Numbered from the stretch's first letter, positions 1 to 9,133 are shown. The stretch: DNA of 64,000 nt from Proteobacteria bacterium 005FR1 (GCA_026192395.1 WACF01000001.1:3559719-3623718), one strand, 5' to 3'. The notes: generated by a model not told the origin, from the sequence alone. Numbers and translations: made by a program.

Positions 1-891
1 GACGGTGAGGTGGGATTGGTTTGCCGACTGCTCGGCGTTACCCCGGTGTCCTACCTTCGGGGGCACGTACCGATCAGTGCGCCCCAGCGAAAAGTATTGT
101 TGCCTGCGATTTCCCGGTTCTTTGCCGTATCCGCTTACATCCGCCAGCTGGCGATCAGAGATGGTGTCGAGGCGAGCAGGATTTCGGTGGCACCGCCATT
201 GGCAATCCGCGAAACTGTCTCTCCCGCTTCCCTGTCGCAACTCCGTCGTCGCTACGATCTGGCACAGGGCCAAGCTACTGTGGGAATCTTCGGGCGCATT
301 GTGCGCTGGAAGGGTCAAAAGGAATTCATCGAAGCGGCTGCCATCGTCGCGGAGCATTGGGATGTGAAATTCTTCGTAATAGGCGAAACAACCGATGGTG
401 AAGAAGCTTACTGGTCGCAAGTCCTCAAAACGGTCGAAGACCTCGGCCTTGAGGATCGCATTGTCTTCACTGGCTATGTGGAAAAGGTCTATGACTACTA
501 CGCACTGATGGACGTAGTCGTTCACGCCTCGATCAAACCTGAGCCCTTCGGGCGCGTCGTGCTGGAAGCGATGAGCGAGGGTAAGCCCGTCATTGCCTCG
601 ACCCTCGGAGGCCCGAAAGAGTTCATCAACGATGGAGAGAACGGATTGCTGGTGGACCCGATGGACAAGGCGCTTCTGGCGAAGCGAATCCTCGAAGTCA
701 TTCGGAATCCGCAATTGGCCGAAGGGCTAGGCTGTGCTGCCAGAAAAAAAATCGAGCAGTTCTTCAGCCGGCAGGAATATGGGAAACGGATGGAGGCGCT
801 TTATCTGCGTGCCCTCCAGCCGGACTCCGAACGCTTGCAATCACCGCCGCTGCGCAAAGACCGATTCCAGCCCCGGAGGGAAAATGACTGA
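1..891 (+). CDS. Glycosyltransferase family 4 (GT-B), 5'-truncated
   Basis: C-terminal ~296 residues of a group 1 / GT4 glycosyltransferase, probably transferring a sugar from a nucleotide-sugar donor onto a cell-surface glycan. The reading frame is open to the first base of the window, so the true start lies upstream; a GTG at position 10 could be mistaken for the start. The second Rossmann-like domain is recognisable from GIFGRIVRWKGQKEFIEAA and the donor-binding EX7E motif in EPFGRVVLEAMSEGKPVIAS. The tail after residue ~270 is charged and probably disordered. The next gene (gcvP) converges on it, so any operon partners lie outside the window. Acceptor and sugar cannot be told from this part. 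Confidence 0.85.
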   Translation, partial: DGEVGLVCRLLGVTPVSYLRGHVPISAPQRKVLLPAISRFFAVSAYIRQLAIRDGVEASRISVAPPLAIRETVSPASLSQLRRRYDLAQGQATVGIFGRIVRWKGQKEFIEAAAIVAEHWDVKFFVIGETTDGEEAYWSQVLKTVEDLGLEDRIVFTGYVEKVYDYYALMDVVVHASIKPEPFGRVVLEAMSEGKPVIASTLGGPKEFINDGENGLLVDPMDKALLAKRILEVIRNPQLAEGLGCAARKKIEQFFSRQEYGKRMEALYLRALQPDSERLQSPPLRKDRFQPRREND

Positions 892-950
892 TGCCGACCA
901 AGCCAGAGTGAATAGGGGCCACTTCGTGCCCCCTTGACTGACTGCTACGA

Positions 951-3833
951 CTATTCCGCCTCTGCGTAGTCGCTCACTGCGGGACAGGTGCACATCAGAT
1001 TGCGATCACCGTAAACCTGATCGATGCGATTCACGCTCGGCCAGTACTTGTAGTCGTGCAGGTAAGCGGCCGGGTGGGTGGCGACGGTGCGGCTGTAGGG
1101 ATGTTTCCAGTCGTCGGCCATCAGATCGGTCAGAGTATGGGGTGCATTGACGAGCGGGTTGTCGTCGGCCGGATATCGGCCTTCGGCCACGGCGTCGATC
1201 TCTTTGCGAATGGTGATCATCGCTTCGATAAATTTGTCCATCTCCGCTTTCGATTCGCTTTCCGTCGGCTCGATCATCAGCGTTCCCGCCACCGGGAAAG
1301 ACATGGTGGGTGCGTGGAAACCGAAATCCATCAGTCGCTTGGCGACATCTTCTTCGGTAATGCCGCTGGCTTCCTTGAGCGGACGCAAATCCAGAATGCA
1401 TTCATGAGCGACGAAGCCTTGCTTGCCCTTGTACAGAATCGGAAAGTGGGGTTCCAGCTGACGCGCCATATAGTTCGCATTCAGAATCGCGTATTCAGTG
1501 GCCGCGCGCATGCCGGTCTTGCCCATCATTTTGATGTACATCCAGCTGATCGGCAGGATGCTGGCGCTGCCCCAGGGCGCGGCCGAAATCGTGCCGTTCT
1601 CTACCTGGGTGCCGGGCACTGCCTGCACCGGATGGCCGGGCAGGAAAGGTTTCAGATGCTCGGCCACACCAATCGGACCCATGCCGGGGCCGCCGCCGCC
1701 GTGGGGAATGCAGAAGGTCTTATGCAGATTCAGGTGCGATACGTCGCTGCCGAACTGCCCCGGCGCGGCGACGCCCACCAGGGCGTTCAGGTTGGCGCCG
1801 TCCATGTAGACCTGGCCGCCCACAGAGTGAATGATCTGGCAGATTTCCCGGATGCCTTCCTCGTACACGCCGTGGGTGGACGGATAGGTCACCATCAGCG
1901 CGGCGATTTCCTTGCCGTATTTATCCACCTTGCTTTGCAGGTCGGCAATGTCCACGTTGCCGTCGCTGTCGCACTTGACCACTACTACCTTCAGGCCAGC
2001 CATTTGCGCGGTGGCAGGGTTAGTGCCGTGGGCTGAGGAGGGGATCAGGCAAATGGAGCGCTGATCCTCGCCGCGAGATTCGAAATATTTTTTAATCGCG
2101 ATCAGCCCGGCGTACTCACCTTGCGATCCGGCATTGGGCTGCAAGCTGATGGCGGCGTAGCCGGTACAGGTCTCGAGCATTTTTTCAAGTTCAGCAAACA
2201 GCTGCTGGTAGCCGGCGGCCTGTTCGATGGGCGCAAAGGGATGCATGCGGCCGAACTCGGGCCAGGTAACCGGCATCATTTCCGCGGCGGCGTTCAGCTT
2301 CATGGTGCAGGAGCCGAGCGGAATCATGGATTGATTCAGTGCGATATCGCGGGACTCGAGGCGCTTCAGATAGCGCATCATTTCCGTTTCGTTGTGATAG
2401 CTGTTGAACAAAGAGTGCTCGAGCACTTTGTCCTTGCGCAGCAGTTCCGCGGGAATACCAAGGGAGCCAGCATCGCTGTCCGCGAGGGATGCGTCGGGGG
2501 CGAAGCACTGGAGCAAATCCAGAACGTCCGCTTGGCTGGTCATCTCGTTTAGGCTCACGGCCAGATGGTCTGCACCCATTTTGCGCAAGTTGATTTCCCG
2601 CTGCTGGGCGCGCTGATAGATCGCGTCCTGCTGATCGCCAACGGCAATATCCAGTGTGTCGAAGAACTGCTGGTTTTCCAACGCGAAACCAGCCGCCCGC
2701 AAGCCATTTGCCAGTGTTTTGGTGCGGCGGTGAATCTGCTCGGCGATTTCCCGCAAACCTTGCGGGCCGTGGTACATCGCATAGAAAGCGCTGATCAACG
2801 CGAGCAGAACCTGGGACGTACAAATGTTGGACGTGGCCTTTTCCCGGCGAATGTGTTGCTCACGGGTCTGCATGGCCATGCGCAGCGCCTGCTTGCCGGT
2901 GCGGTCCACAGAGACACCGATGATGCGCCCCGGGGCCAGTCGCTTGTAGTCGTCGCGGAAGGCGAAGAAGCCTGCGTGTGGGCCGCCAAAGCCCATCGGC
3001 ACACCGAAGCGCTGATTGGTGCCTACCACGATGTCCGCGCCCATCTGTCCGGGCGGCGTGAGCAGCACCAGGCTCATCAGGTCCGCGGCGACGGTGGCCA
3101 GCGCGTCCTTCTGGTGAATTGTTTCGATGAAGGGCGTGAGATCACGCAGTTGTCCGGTGCTACCGGGATACTGCAGCAGCGCGCCGAAGTAGTCGTGCTT
3201 GTCCAGCTCGCTGGCGGGGTCGCCGACGATGATGTTGAAGCCGAAGTGTTCGGCGCGGGTGCGCACCACGGCGATGGTCTGCGGGTGCACATCACTGGCG
3301 ACGAAGAAATTGTCGGACTTGTTCTTCTTCATTTGCCTTTTGCATAGCGCCATGGCTTCCGCGGCGGCAGTACCCTCGTCCAACAGTGAGGCATTGGCCA
3401 TGTCCAGGCCGGTCAGGTCCACGATCATCTGCTGATAGGTGAGCAGGCCTTCCAGGCGGCCTTGGGAAATCTCCGGCTGGTAGGGGGTGTAGGCGGTGTA
3501 CCAGCCCGGGTTCTCCAGTACGTTGCGCTGAATCACCGGCGGCAGGTAGGTGTCGTGATAGCCCATGCCGATGTAAGACTTGAAGGTCCTGTTCTTGCTG
3601 GCGATGGTTTTGATCGCCGCGAGCGCATCCGCTTCGCCGTGAGCTTCGTCAAGGGCCAACTCGCCGCTGCTGCGGATACTTGCCGGTACAGCGCGATCGA
3701 TCAACTCGGAGAGGGAGCCGAGGCCGAGGCTCTGCAGCATTGCTTCCGTCTCTCGGGCGTCCGGACCGATGTGGCGTTTGGCAAATCCTTGCAGGGGGCT
3801 GACGGAAACGGGGGCGTCGGAGTGTGAACTCAT
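951..3833 (-). CDS. gcvP: Glycine dehydrogenase (decarboxylating), P-protein of the glycine cleavage system
   Basis: A 960-residue full-length P-protein. It decarboxylates glycine with pyridoxal phosphate and passes the aminomethyl group to lipoyl-GcvH. The homodimeric single-chain form is shown by two homologous halves; the PLP lysine lies in [16 protein letters not shown] (about residue 704), with the glycine-rich loop following. The ATG at 3833 was preferred to an upstream in-frame start because it gives the usual N-terminus ([10 protein letters not shown] then [10 protein letters not shown]) and has AGGT just upstream. gcvT and gcvH are not in the window, so this is a detached gcvP. It is divergent from the XRE-cupin regulator at 4047, and the shared region carries a cluster of inverted repeats. 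Confidence 0.97.
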   Translation of the reverse strand: MSSHSDAPVSVSPLQGFAKRHIGPDARETEAMLQSLGLGSLSELIDRAVPASIRSSGELALDEAHGEADALAAIKTIASKNRTFKSYIGMGYHDTYLPPVIQRNVLENPGWYTAYTPYQPEISQGRLEGLLTYQQMIVDLTGLDMANASLLDEGTAAAEAMALCKRQMKKNKSDNFFVASDVHPQTIAVVRTRAEHFGFNIIVGDPASELDKHDYFGALLQYPGSTGQLRDLTPFIETIHQKDALATVAADLMSLVLLTPPGQMGADIVVGTNQRFGVPMGFGGPHAGFFAFRDDYKRLAPGRIIGVSVDRTGKQALRMAMQTREQHIRREKATSNICTSQVLLALISAFYAMYHGPQGLREIAEQIHRRTKTLANGLRAAGFALENQQFFDTLDIAVGDQQDAIYQRAQQREINLRKMGADHLAVSLNEMTSQADVLDLLQCFAPDASLADSDAGSLGIPAELLRKDKVLEHSLFNSYHNETEMMRYLKRLESRDIALNQSMIPLGSCTMKLNAAAEMMPVTWPEFGRMHPFAPIEQAAGYQQLFAELEKMLETCTGYAAISLQPNAGSQGEYAGLIAIKKYFESRGEDQRSICLIPSSAHGTNPATAQMAGLKVVVVKCDSDGNVDIADLQSKVDKYGKEIAALMVTYPSTHGVYEEGIREICQIIHSVGGQVYMDGANLNALVGVAAPGQFGSDVSHLNLHKTFCIPHGGGGPGMGPIGVAEHLKPFLPGHPVQAVPGTQVENGTISAAPWGSASILPISWMYIKMMGKTGMRAATEYAILNANYMARQLEPHFPILYKGKQGFVAHECILDLRPLKEASGITEEDVAKRLMDFGFHAPTMSFPVAGTLMIEPTESESKAEMDKFIEAMITIRKEIDAVAEGRYPADDNPLVNAPHTLTDLMADDWKHPYSRTVATHPAAYLHDYKYWPSVNRIDQVYGDRNLMCTCPAVSDYAEAE

Positions 3834-3950
3834 AGGGCTACCTGTCACAATCTGGAGGTTGATCTTGAACGATGGGGAAGGCGGGCAGCAGCCAGGCGGC
3901 TGGCCTGATGAAGGCGCGCATCTTACCAAGCCCAGGGCCCCAGCCCCAAT

Positions 3951-3991
3951 AGAAATTTCTTATAAGAAACTTGAGTTTCCTTTGAGGGAAA
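3951..3991. promoter_or_regulatory. Cluster of TTTC/GAAA inverted repeats between gcvP and the XRE-cupin gene
   Basis: Directly visible: AGAAATTTCT (3951-3960), the perfect 14-bp palindrome TTTCTTATAAGAAA (3956-3969), GAAACT-TG-AGTTTC (3966-3979) and TTTCC-N6-GGAAA (3976-3991), all overlapping. On the minus strand TATAAG within the palindrome could serve as the gcvP -10. The array sits in the 213-bp divergent intergenic region and is a natural operator for the adjacent XRE-cupin protein; that link is inference. No glycine riboswitch was recognised here. Confidence 0.5.
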
Positions 3992-4046
3992 ATCTGCTAG
4001 TGTAGGCCGCCGCTGAAATGCCTCGAGCAAGCCCTTGGAGACGTGC

Positions 4047-4688
4047 GTGACCAGCAAGACCATCATCCCCGAAGCCCCGGTGATTCGCCGCGCAGACGCT
4101 GTCGAGAACAGGGAAGGGCCGCCTCTGGAGGAGCCGCTTCAGCTGGGTAAAAAGCTTCGGGAAATCCGCCTCGCCAATAAGCTCACCCTGGAAGAAGCCA
4201 GCCGACTCACCGGGTTGGCCCGTTCGACCCTGTCGAAAATCGAAAATGAGCAGATTTCGCCGAGCTTCCAGGCCGTGCAGAAGCTCACTGCCGGGCTGGG
4301 TATCGATATCCCCCAACTATTCGTTCCCTTATCGCCGGGTCATACCGCCAATAGCCGGCGCGACGTGACCCGCGCCGGCGAAGGCCAGCCTCACCCAACG
4401 ACCACCTACGAGCACGAATTGCTTGCGCCGAACCTCAGCGCCAAGAAGATGGTGCCCTTCAAGTGCCGGGTCAGAGCTCGTTCGTTTGCGGATTTCGACG
4501 ACTGGGTTCGCCATGCCGGCGAGGAGTTTCTGCTGGTGCTGGAAGGCGAAATCGACGTGTATACCGAGTTCTACGAGCCAGTGCGCCTGAGCGAGGGCGA
4601 CAGCATGTACTATGATGCAGCCATGGGTCACTGCCTGGTCTCCGTGAGCAAGCGCGACGCGCTGGTATTGTGGGTGACCGCTCGCTAA
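4047..4688 (+). CDS. XRE-family transcriptional regulator with C-terminal cupin sensor domain
   Basis: A 213-residue regulator. Residues ~30-85 form a Cro/C1-type helix-turn-helix (LGKKLREIRLANKLTLEEAS, then GLARSTLSKIENEQISPSFQ), and residues ~135-210 form a cupin-2 barrel (GEEFLLVLEGEIDVYTEF, then LSEGDSMYYDAAMGH) that probably binds a small ligand. The GTG at 4047 was chosen because GGAG (4037-4040) lies six bases upstream; a TTG at 4035 would overlap that site. Members of this family often act as autoregulators and regulators of a neighbouring metabolic gene, so gcvP and the shared inverted-repeat cluster are plausible targets. The ligand is unknown. Confidence 0.85.
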   Translation: MTSKTIIPEAPVIRRADAVENREGPPLEEPLQLGKKLREIRLANKLTLEEASRLTGLARSTLSKIENEQISPSFQAVQKLTAGLGIDIPQLFVPLSPGHTANSRRDVTRAGEGQPHPTTTYEHELLAPNLSAKKMVPFKCRVRARSFADFDDWVRHAGEEFLLVLEGEIDVYTEFYEPVRLSEGDSMYYDAAMGHCLVSVSKRDALVLWVTAR

Positions 4689-4742
4689 CCGTTAGGCCGC
4701 CGAAAATAAAAGGTCGGGAAGAATAACGACGGGAATCCGCAC

Positions 4743-5792
4743 ATGGATATTAGCTGGATCATTTTCATAGGGGCATCGCTTTTCTTGGCGTGGCGTGGCT
4801 TCCGGCAGGGGCCTTGGTTGGCCTTGTCGCGCTTCGTCAGTCTGCTCGCCGCCTATGCGGTGGCGATCCGCTTTTCACAGTCGGCTGCGGACAATCTGGC
4901 CAACTACCTCCCGATTGGTGGACTGGCGGGGCGGATTGCCGCAGGCCTGCTGCTGTTTTTTGGCACCGCCTTTCTGGTCAGCGGCCTTTTCACCCTGCTG
5001 GACAAACTGCTCAGCCAGGGCCAGGCTGGTGTTCGCAGGTCTTTTGCGGGTGCCCTGGTCGGTGCCGCCGTGGGGTCGCTGTTCGGCTTGGCCGGCGTTC
5101 TCGCTGCGAGCTACCTGCAGGATTTGGGCGAGGCGAAAAAGGGCGGTGGGCTTCGCCAACCCGGCGTGCTGGAAATCACTGCCCGCAAGGTCGCCGGAAA
5201 AACCATCGAGACCTTCGGCGGGCTCGGGATGAATGAATCCACTAGTCGGCTTGGAGCCGCCCTGGTGCGGGATCCGGTGGCGGTCGTCGGCAACCTTCAG
5301 CAGCTGGCGCAGAACCCCGAGGCCCGGCAGCTGTTCAGCTCGCCCGAGGGACAGTCAGCGCTCGCTTCGGGCGATGCGCGGGCAATTGCCAGTTTGCCTT
5401 CCTTCAGCCAACTGGCCGACACTCCGGAAATGCAGGCCCTGATGGAGTCCGCCGGTATCGGCGACAGCGAGAATCGCGAGCAGGTGCTGGCGGAACAGCT
5501 GGCCGGCGCTTGGGAACGGGTGGAATCAGTGCGTGGAAGTCCGCGCATGGATGAGATTTTGAATGATCCTGAACTTCGGGAGAAGCTGGCCAACGGCGAC
5601 ACCCTGAGCCTGCTGGCTGACCCCCGGCTCGCCGAGATCCTGGAAATATTCCGCGGCGAAGATTCCGCGCCGGTGGCATCTTCTTCTGACAGGGAAGCTG
5701 CCGGGAAAAGCGCGAGAAAACCCGCCGACATCTACCAGTGGCGGGACGCCGATGGTCAGCTTCACATGAGCGACACTCCACCGCCTCAATAG
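4743..5792 (+). CDS. CvpA-like membrane protein with C-terminal DUF4124 domain
   Basis: A 349-residue protein. The first ~130 residues are hydrophobic with several predicted membrane segments and resemble the CvpA family (MDISWIIFIGASLFLAWRGF start, a glycine-rich segment around residues 50-125). The middle is soluble and rich in charged and Ala/Gln residues. The end (DIYQWRDADGQLHMSDTPPP) matches the short DUF4124 motif found in envelope proteins of gammaproteobacteria. It lies 54 bp downstream of the XRE-cupin gene and may be co-transcribed with it. The combination suggests an inner-membrane anchor with a periplasmic C-terminal region. Function is not known; the family names are assigned from sequence memory. 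Confidence 0.65.
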   Translation: MDISWIIFIGASLFLAWRGFRQGPWLALSRFVSLLAAYAVAIRFSQSAADNLANYLPIGGLAGRIAAGLLLFFGTAFLVSGLFTLLDKLLSQGQAGVRRSFAGALVGAAVGSLFGLAGVLAASYLQDLGEAKKGGGLRQPGVLEITARKVAGKTIETFGGLGMNESTSRLGAALVRDPVAVVGNLQQLAQNPEARQLFSSPEGQSALASGDARAIASLPSFSQLADTPEMQALMESAGIGDSENREQVLAEQLAGAWERVESVRGSPRMDEILNDPELREKLANGDTLSLLADPRLAEILEIFRGEDSAPVASSSDREAAGKSARKPADIYQWRDADGQLHMSDTPPPQ

Positions 5793-5870
5793 CCGCTGCT
5801 GAACTCTGTGGCGGCTTGCGACTCGAACGCGTCCCGAGTTCTCTCTATCGCGTATCGGTATCCGATTTCG

Positions 5871-6464
5871 ATGCTTGCCAACCAGAATATTCCACTTGTC
5901 GATCTGCTGCAGGAAGTCCGTGCTTGTCGTGCCTGCGACGAGCAGCTGCCGCTCGGCGCGAATCCGATTGTCCGCGCGCGACCTAGTGCCAGGATTTTGA
6001 TCGTGGGGCAGGCGCCGGGGACGCGGGTTCACGCCACCGGCGTGCCCTGGAATGATCCCTCCGGCGACCGCCTGCGCGAGTGGATGGATCTTTCCCGCGA
6101 GGCCTTTTACGACGAGCGCAAGATCGCCATCATGCCGATGGGTTTTTGCTATCCCGGGCGCGGCAAGTCCGGCGATTTACCGCCGCGGACCGAATGTGCG
6201 GAATTGTGGCACGAGCGCATTCTGTCCGCGCTACCGAAGATCGAACTGACCTTGTTGGTTGGCAGCTATGCGCAGGCCCACTATATGGAAGGGCGCTATC
6301 CCTCATTGGCCGCACGCGTTCGCGACTGGCGACGCTTTGCTCCGGCCGCGATGCCCCTCGTTCACCCGTCACCCCGGAACCGCCGCTGGCTGAAGGACAA
6401 TCCTTGGTTTGAAGAGGAGCTCATTCCGCACTTGCGCCAGCGGGTAGCCGAGGTGCTGAGTTGA
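5871..6464 (+). CDS. Uracil-DNA glycosylase superfamily protein
   Basis: About 197 residues in the UDG-like fold (COG1573-type). Visible motifs are GQAPGTRVHATGVPWNDPSGDR (motif 1 region) and VHPSPRNRRWL (motif 2 region with the catalytic-type His). An N-terminal Cys pair (ACRACDEQLPLGANP) resembles part of an iron-sulfur site, but the full four-cysteine pattern of family 4 enzymes is not evident. Many relatives are annotated as uracil-DNA glycosylase family without proof of activity. The ATG at 5871 fits the family length; an in-frame GTG at 5808 is the alternative. The gene follows the CvpA/DUF4124 gene by 78 bp. Confidence 0.75.
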   Translation: MLANQNIPLVDLLQEVRACRACDEQLPLGANPIVRARPSARILIVGQAPGTRVHATGVPWNDPSGDRLREWMDLSREAFYDERKIAIMPMGFCYPGRGKSGDLPPRTECAELWHERILSALPKIELTLLVGSYAQAHYMEGRYPSLAARVRDWRRFAPAAMPLVHPSPRNRRWLKDNPWFEEELIPHLRQRVAEVLS

Positions 6465-6494
6465 GTTCAGCGAGCAAGTCGCCGGGCAAACAAT

Positions 6495-6526
6495 AAAAAA
6501 AGCCCGGCACAATCCGGTGCCGGGCT
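6495..6526 (-). terminator. Intrinsic terminator of the minus-strand small RNA
   Basis: A perfect 10-bp stem (AGCCCGGCAC / GTGCCGGGCT, 6501-6510 with 6517-6526) encloses a 6-nt loop and is followed on the minus strand by a run of six T (6500-6495). The plus strand has no T-run after the stem, so it terminates minus-strand transcription. The loop reads CGGATT on the minus strand and thus carries another GGA. Confidence 0.85.
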
Positions 6527-6690
6527 CGAACTAACAAAAGAGCAAGAAGGAAAAACCTCAAAGGAGTGGGCCATCCTTGGCCCTGTATCTTCCTTAAAGT
6601 GTTACCACGCTATCGGAGCGAGCATCCCTGCGGTAACTTGCCTTGGCCCGAAGGCCCCCTGGCGAGGTGCTTCCTGCAACGTCCCTGTTG
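6495..6690 (-). ncRNA. Candidate CsrB/RsmZ-type CsrA-sequestering small RNA
   Basis: No protein-coding frame is convincing here, yet the minus strand folds into a series of small hairpins with GGA in or beside the loop: GCAAC-AGGGAC-GTTGC (at the 5' end), GCAGGAAGC, GCA-GGGA-TGC nested in GTTACC...GGTAAC, GGCC-AAGGAT-GGCC, plus AAGGAA and the CGGATT terminator loop. A GGCC-TTCG-GGCC tetraloop hairpin separates the first two groups. Repeated GGA in loops followed by a strong terminator is the hallmark of CsrB/RsmX/Y/Z RNAs, which titrate CsrA/RsmA. Length (~195 nt) is in the RsmZ-to-CsrB range. The transcription start near 6690 is inferred from a -10-like AATAAT. A divergent csrA lies at 12.8 kb. 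Identity was judged by pattern only. Confidence 0.7.
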
Positions 6691-6696
6691 CTGCAC

Positions 6697-6763
6697 ATTA
6701 TTGGCAAACGCGGGTGGCGCCGATAGTCGCTATAGCTGAGGACTTTGTAGGAAAAGGCTGATG
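6697..6763 (-). promoter_or_regulatory. Putative promoter and GacA/UvrY-like box of the small RNA
   Basis: On the minus strand a -10-like CAATAAT occupies 6703-6697. About 64 bp upstream of the inferred start, 6746-6763 read on the minus strand as CATCAGCCTTTTCCTACA. This matches 8 of the 12 fixed positions of the GacA-box consensus TGTAAG-N6-CTTACA, mainly the right half. GacA/UvrY-type regulators classically drive CsrB/RsmZ RNAs. The match is partial. Confidence 0.3.
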
Positions 6764-6800
6764 CGATTTGTGGGGAATCGACCGAAGCTTGCGGCAGAGA

Positions 6801-7280
6801 TTACCACCAGTACTTGTTCCAATTTTCGGGATTGGCCCAAAAGCGTGGATTGTTCCAGGTTCGTACGTGGTTGTAGGAGGCCAGGTCGTAGCCGTAACAG
6901 ACCATCGGTGGTTCGTCCAGATCGCTCTCGAATTCCGCGTAACGGCGGAAGCCAAGACTGATGAAGTCGGCAAAAGTCCATGGTCCCGCCTTGTTTACCA
7001 GTACCCAGATGCGCTCGCTGTGAAGGTTGCGCAATTGCGCCAGCTTTTTCAGCCCTTCGGATTTGTGCAGATGCTCAAGATAGTCGGCGACGATGGCGAA
7101 TTGATATCGCCCGAGTCGCGACCAGTCGGGATCACGGGAAGTAATTCTGGTGAGTTCGCTGTGATGAACCTCGGCCCAATGCTCGACGGTGTCGGGAATG
7201 TGATCGGCGGCTACCAGGACGCGGTCCGGGTGCAGGTGCTCGAGTTGATGCAGAAGGTGTTGTAGAGGCGTCTCTGTCAT
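6801..7280 (-). CDS. DUF6231-type conserved hypothetical protein
   Basis: 159 residues, soluble, rich in Trp, Tyr and His. The N-terminus (HPDRVLVAADHIPDTVEHWA) and middle (RLGRYQFAIVADYLEHLHKS) look like a small Rossmann-like or methyltransferase-like fold without a clear catalytic motif. The C-terminus ends in an aromatic cluster (WANPENWNKYWW). It resembles a family I remember as DUF6231 from Pseudomonas and relatives; function is unknown. The ATG start at 7280 is kept. Its stop lies ~110 bp upstream of the inferred small-RNA start, and the small-RNA terminator would also end its transcript. Confidence 0.65.
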   Translation of the reverse strand: MTETPLQHLLHQLEHLHPDRVLVAADHIPDTVEHWAEVHHSELTRITSRDPDWSRLGRYQFAIVADYLEHLHKSEGLKKLAQLRNLHSERIWVLVNKAGPWTFADFISLGFRRYAEFESDLDEPPMVCYGYDLASYNHVRTWNNPRFWANPENWNKYWW

Positions 7281-7435
7281 TGCTGCGCTGCATCCCTCCG
7301 GATCTGACTGCGGGCCGGCCGTACAAGGCTTTCGATCACCGGGTCAGACAGAGGTTCCTTCTGGCGGAGGGGCCCCGGGCACGACGGCGAGAATCGCCGA
7401 CGTGCCTGGATCTGGAGACGAGAGCCGCAGTGACG

Positions 7436-7654
7436 TCAGTGCAGTACGCCCGAGTTTTCCTGCTCTAGCTCTTCGTCTGCCGATTGCTCGTTCTTCGGTT
7501 TCCGCTTGGGGGCGGACAGTTGCTCTGCTGAGGTTTCCTCGATGCTGCGTTTCAAACGTCCGACGACTTTACGCATCACGTCCATGGTTTGACTTAGCTG
7601 ATCCAGGGCAAGCAGTACTGCTTCCTTGTCCGCTTCGGCTTTGATCTTCGACAT
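7436..7654 (-). CDS. Small conserved-looking hypothetical protein
   Basis: A 72-residue protein beginning MSKIKAEADKEAVLLALDQL. The first half is an amphipathic helix with heptad-like leucines (LALDQLSQTMDVMRKVVGRL) and the second half is Lys/Glu/Gln-rich and probably disordered. The ATG at 7654 has a purine-rich AGAGA upstream and begins the part with coherent composition; the longer frame to 7729 adds a low-quality N-terminus. It lies between nrdB and the DUF6231 gene on the same strand. I do not recognise a family; a small helical regulatory or structural protein is possible. Confidence 0.5.
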   Translation of the reverse strand: MSKIKAEADKEAVLLALDQLSQTMDVMRKVVGRLKRSIEETSAEQLSAPKRKPKNEQSADEELEQENSGVLH

Positions 7655-7741
7655 AATTCTCTGCTTCTTTTTGTCCGATCCAGCTCTGACATCGGGAATA
7701 TCGGCTCTTTCGCCTGATGAAGTCTGCAAAAGAGAGTCTGT

Positions 7742-7765
7742 AGCGAACGCCGATCAGCGCTCGCT
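7742..7765 (-). terminator. Weak terminator-like hairpin downstream of nrdB
   Basis: On the minus strand AGCGAGCGC pairs with GCGTTCGCT (nine pairs, one G-T) around a 6-nt loop. A T-rich stretch (CTCTCTTTT) follows about ten bases later rather than directly, so termination would be inefficient. It sits 13 bp after the nrdB stop. Confidence 0.3.
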
Positions 7766-7777
7766 ATGGGCTGGGAA

Positions 7778-9133
7778 TTACTCCCAGCTCAATGCGCCAC
7801 CGGTTTGATACTCGATGACGCGGGTTTCAAAGAAATTTTTCTCCTTGCGCAGATCCATGATTTCACTCATCCATGGGAAGGGATTCTGTGCGCCCACATA
7901 CTGCTCCGGCAGCCCCAGCTGAGCGAGACGGCGGTTGGCGATGAAGTGCAGGTATTCCTCCATCATGGCTGCGTTCATGCCCAGTACGCCACGAGGCATG
8001 GAGTCACGGGCGAACTGTACTTCCAGCTCGGTGCCTTCCAGAATCATCTGAATCACTTCCTGCTTGAACTTGTCGGTCCACAGGTGCGGGTTTTCCAGCT
8101 TGATCTGGTTGATTACGTCGATGCCGAAGTTCAGATGCATCGATTCATCGCGCAGGATGTACTGGAACTGCTCGGCAACGCCAGTCATCTTGTTGCGGCG
8201 GCCCATGGAGAGAATCTGGGTAAAGCCGCAGTAGAAGAAAATTCCTTCGGTAACCACATAGAAGGCCACCAGGTTTCGCAGCAATTCCTGATCCGTTTCC
8301 GGCGTGCCGGTCTTGAAGGTGGGGTCGCCAAGAGCCTGGGTGTGCTTGAGGCTCCACGCGGCCTTGTTCGCTACCGACGGGAGTTCCCGATACATGTTGA
8401 AGACTTCGCCTTCGTCGATGCCGAGCGACTCGATGCAGTACTGGTAAGCGTGAGTGTGAATCGCCTCTTCGAAAGCCTGACGCAGAATGTACTGTCGGCA
8501 TTCGGGATTGGTGATCAGTCGGTAAATAGCGAGCGCCAGATTGTTCGCCACCAGCGAGTCGGCAGTGGAGAAATAGCCAAGGCTGCGCATGACGATTCGA
8601 CGTTCATCGTCGCTGAGTACGTCGGCGCTCCTCCACACAGAGATGTCCGCCGTCATGTTCACTTCCTGCGGCATCCAGTGATTGGCGCAACCGTCGAGAT
8701 ACTTCTGCCAGGCCCAGTCGTACTTGAAGGGCACCAGCTGGTTCAGGTCGGCGCGGCAGTTGATCATTGCCTTGTCGTCCACCTGTACCCGCGCTGCGCC
8801 CATCTCCAGCTCCGCAAGACCGGGCGCAGGATCCAGACTTTCCAGCGCGGCCTTGGCGGCGGCAATCGCCGCGTTCGCAGAGCCGGGCGAAGTCTTTTCA
8901 GCGCGCTTCGGCGACGCTTCGGTGGTGGCCGCCTGTTCGGTGACGGCTTGCTCCGCGGGCGCTGGATTCGGCTGGGCAGCGGCAGGTTGCGAATCAGCCT
9001 GCTGACGGAGCTCTGTCTGCGGATGGTCTGCTTGCGGATGGTAATGGGCCGCGGGCTCGCTCACCGGAGCGGGCTTGGTTTTGGCCTGTTTGCCAACGGC
9101 TGGATCTTCGTAAAATTCGTCCCAACTGAGCAT
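7778..9133 (-). CDS. nrdB: Ribonucleoside-diphosphate reductase, class Ia beta subunit
   Basis: 451 residues. This subunit holds the di-iron/tyrosyl radical cofactor that NrdA needs to make deoxyribonucleotides. Iron-ligand motifs are [11 protein letters not shown] (Glu, His and the likely radical Tyr near residue 228) and [10 protein letters not shown]. The family core starts near residue 120 ([19 protein letters not shown]). The first ~110 residues are Ala/Pro/Gln-rich and probably disordered; Pseudomonas NrdB has such an extension, but this one appears longer. The C-terminal tail ([10 protein letters not shown]) is of the type that docks into NrdA. It lies 119 bp downstream of nrdA in the usual nrdAB order. 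Confidence 0.97.
   Translation of the reverse strand: MLSWDEFYEDPAVGKQAKTKPAPVSEPAAHYHPQADHPQTELRQQADSQPAAAQPNPAPAEQAVTEQAATTEASPKRAEKTSPGSANAAIAAAKAALESLDPAPGLAELEMGAARVQVDDKAMINCRADLNQLVPFKYDWAWQKYLDGCANHWMPQEVNMTADISVWRSADVLSDDERRIVMRSLGYFSTADSLVANNLALAIYRLITNPECRQYILRQAFEEAIHTHAYQYCIESLGIDEGEVFNMYRELPSVANKAAWSLKHTQALGDPTFKTGTPETDQELLRNLVAFYVVTEGIFFYCGFTQILSMGRRNKMTGVAEQFQYILRDESMHLNFGIDVINQIKLENPHLWTDKFKQEVIQMILEGTELEVQFARDSMPRGVLGMNAAMMEEYLHFIANRRLAQLGLPEQYVGAQNPFPWMSEIMDLRKEKNFFETRVIEYQTGGALSWE

Noticed and set aside
915..934. Hairpin AGGGG...CCCCT between the glycosyltransferase and gcvP
   Set aside because: It has an internal C-C mismatch and no T-run on either strand, so it was not called a terminator.
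1056..2036. A 326-codon plus-strand frame within gcvP
   Set aside because: It is a shadow of gcvP with atypical composition.
3834..3950. Possible glycine riboswitch upstream of gcvP
   Set aside because: No paired glycine-aptamer pattern was recognised; the visible structure is a set of DNA palindromes.
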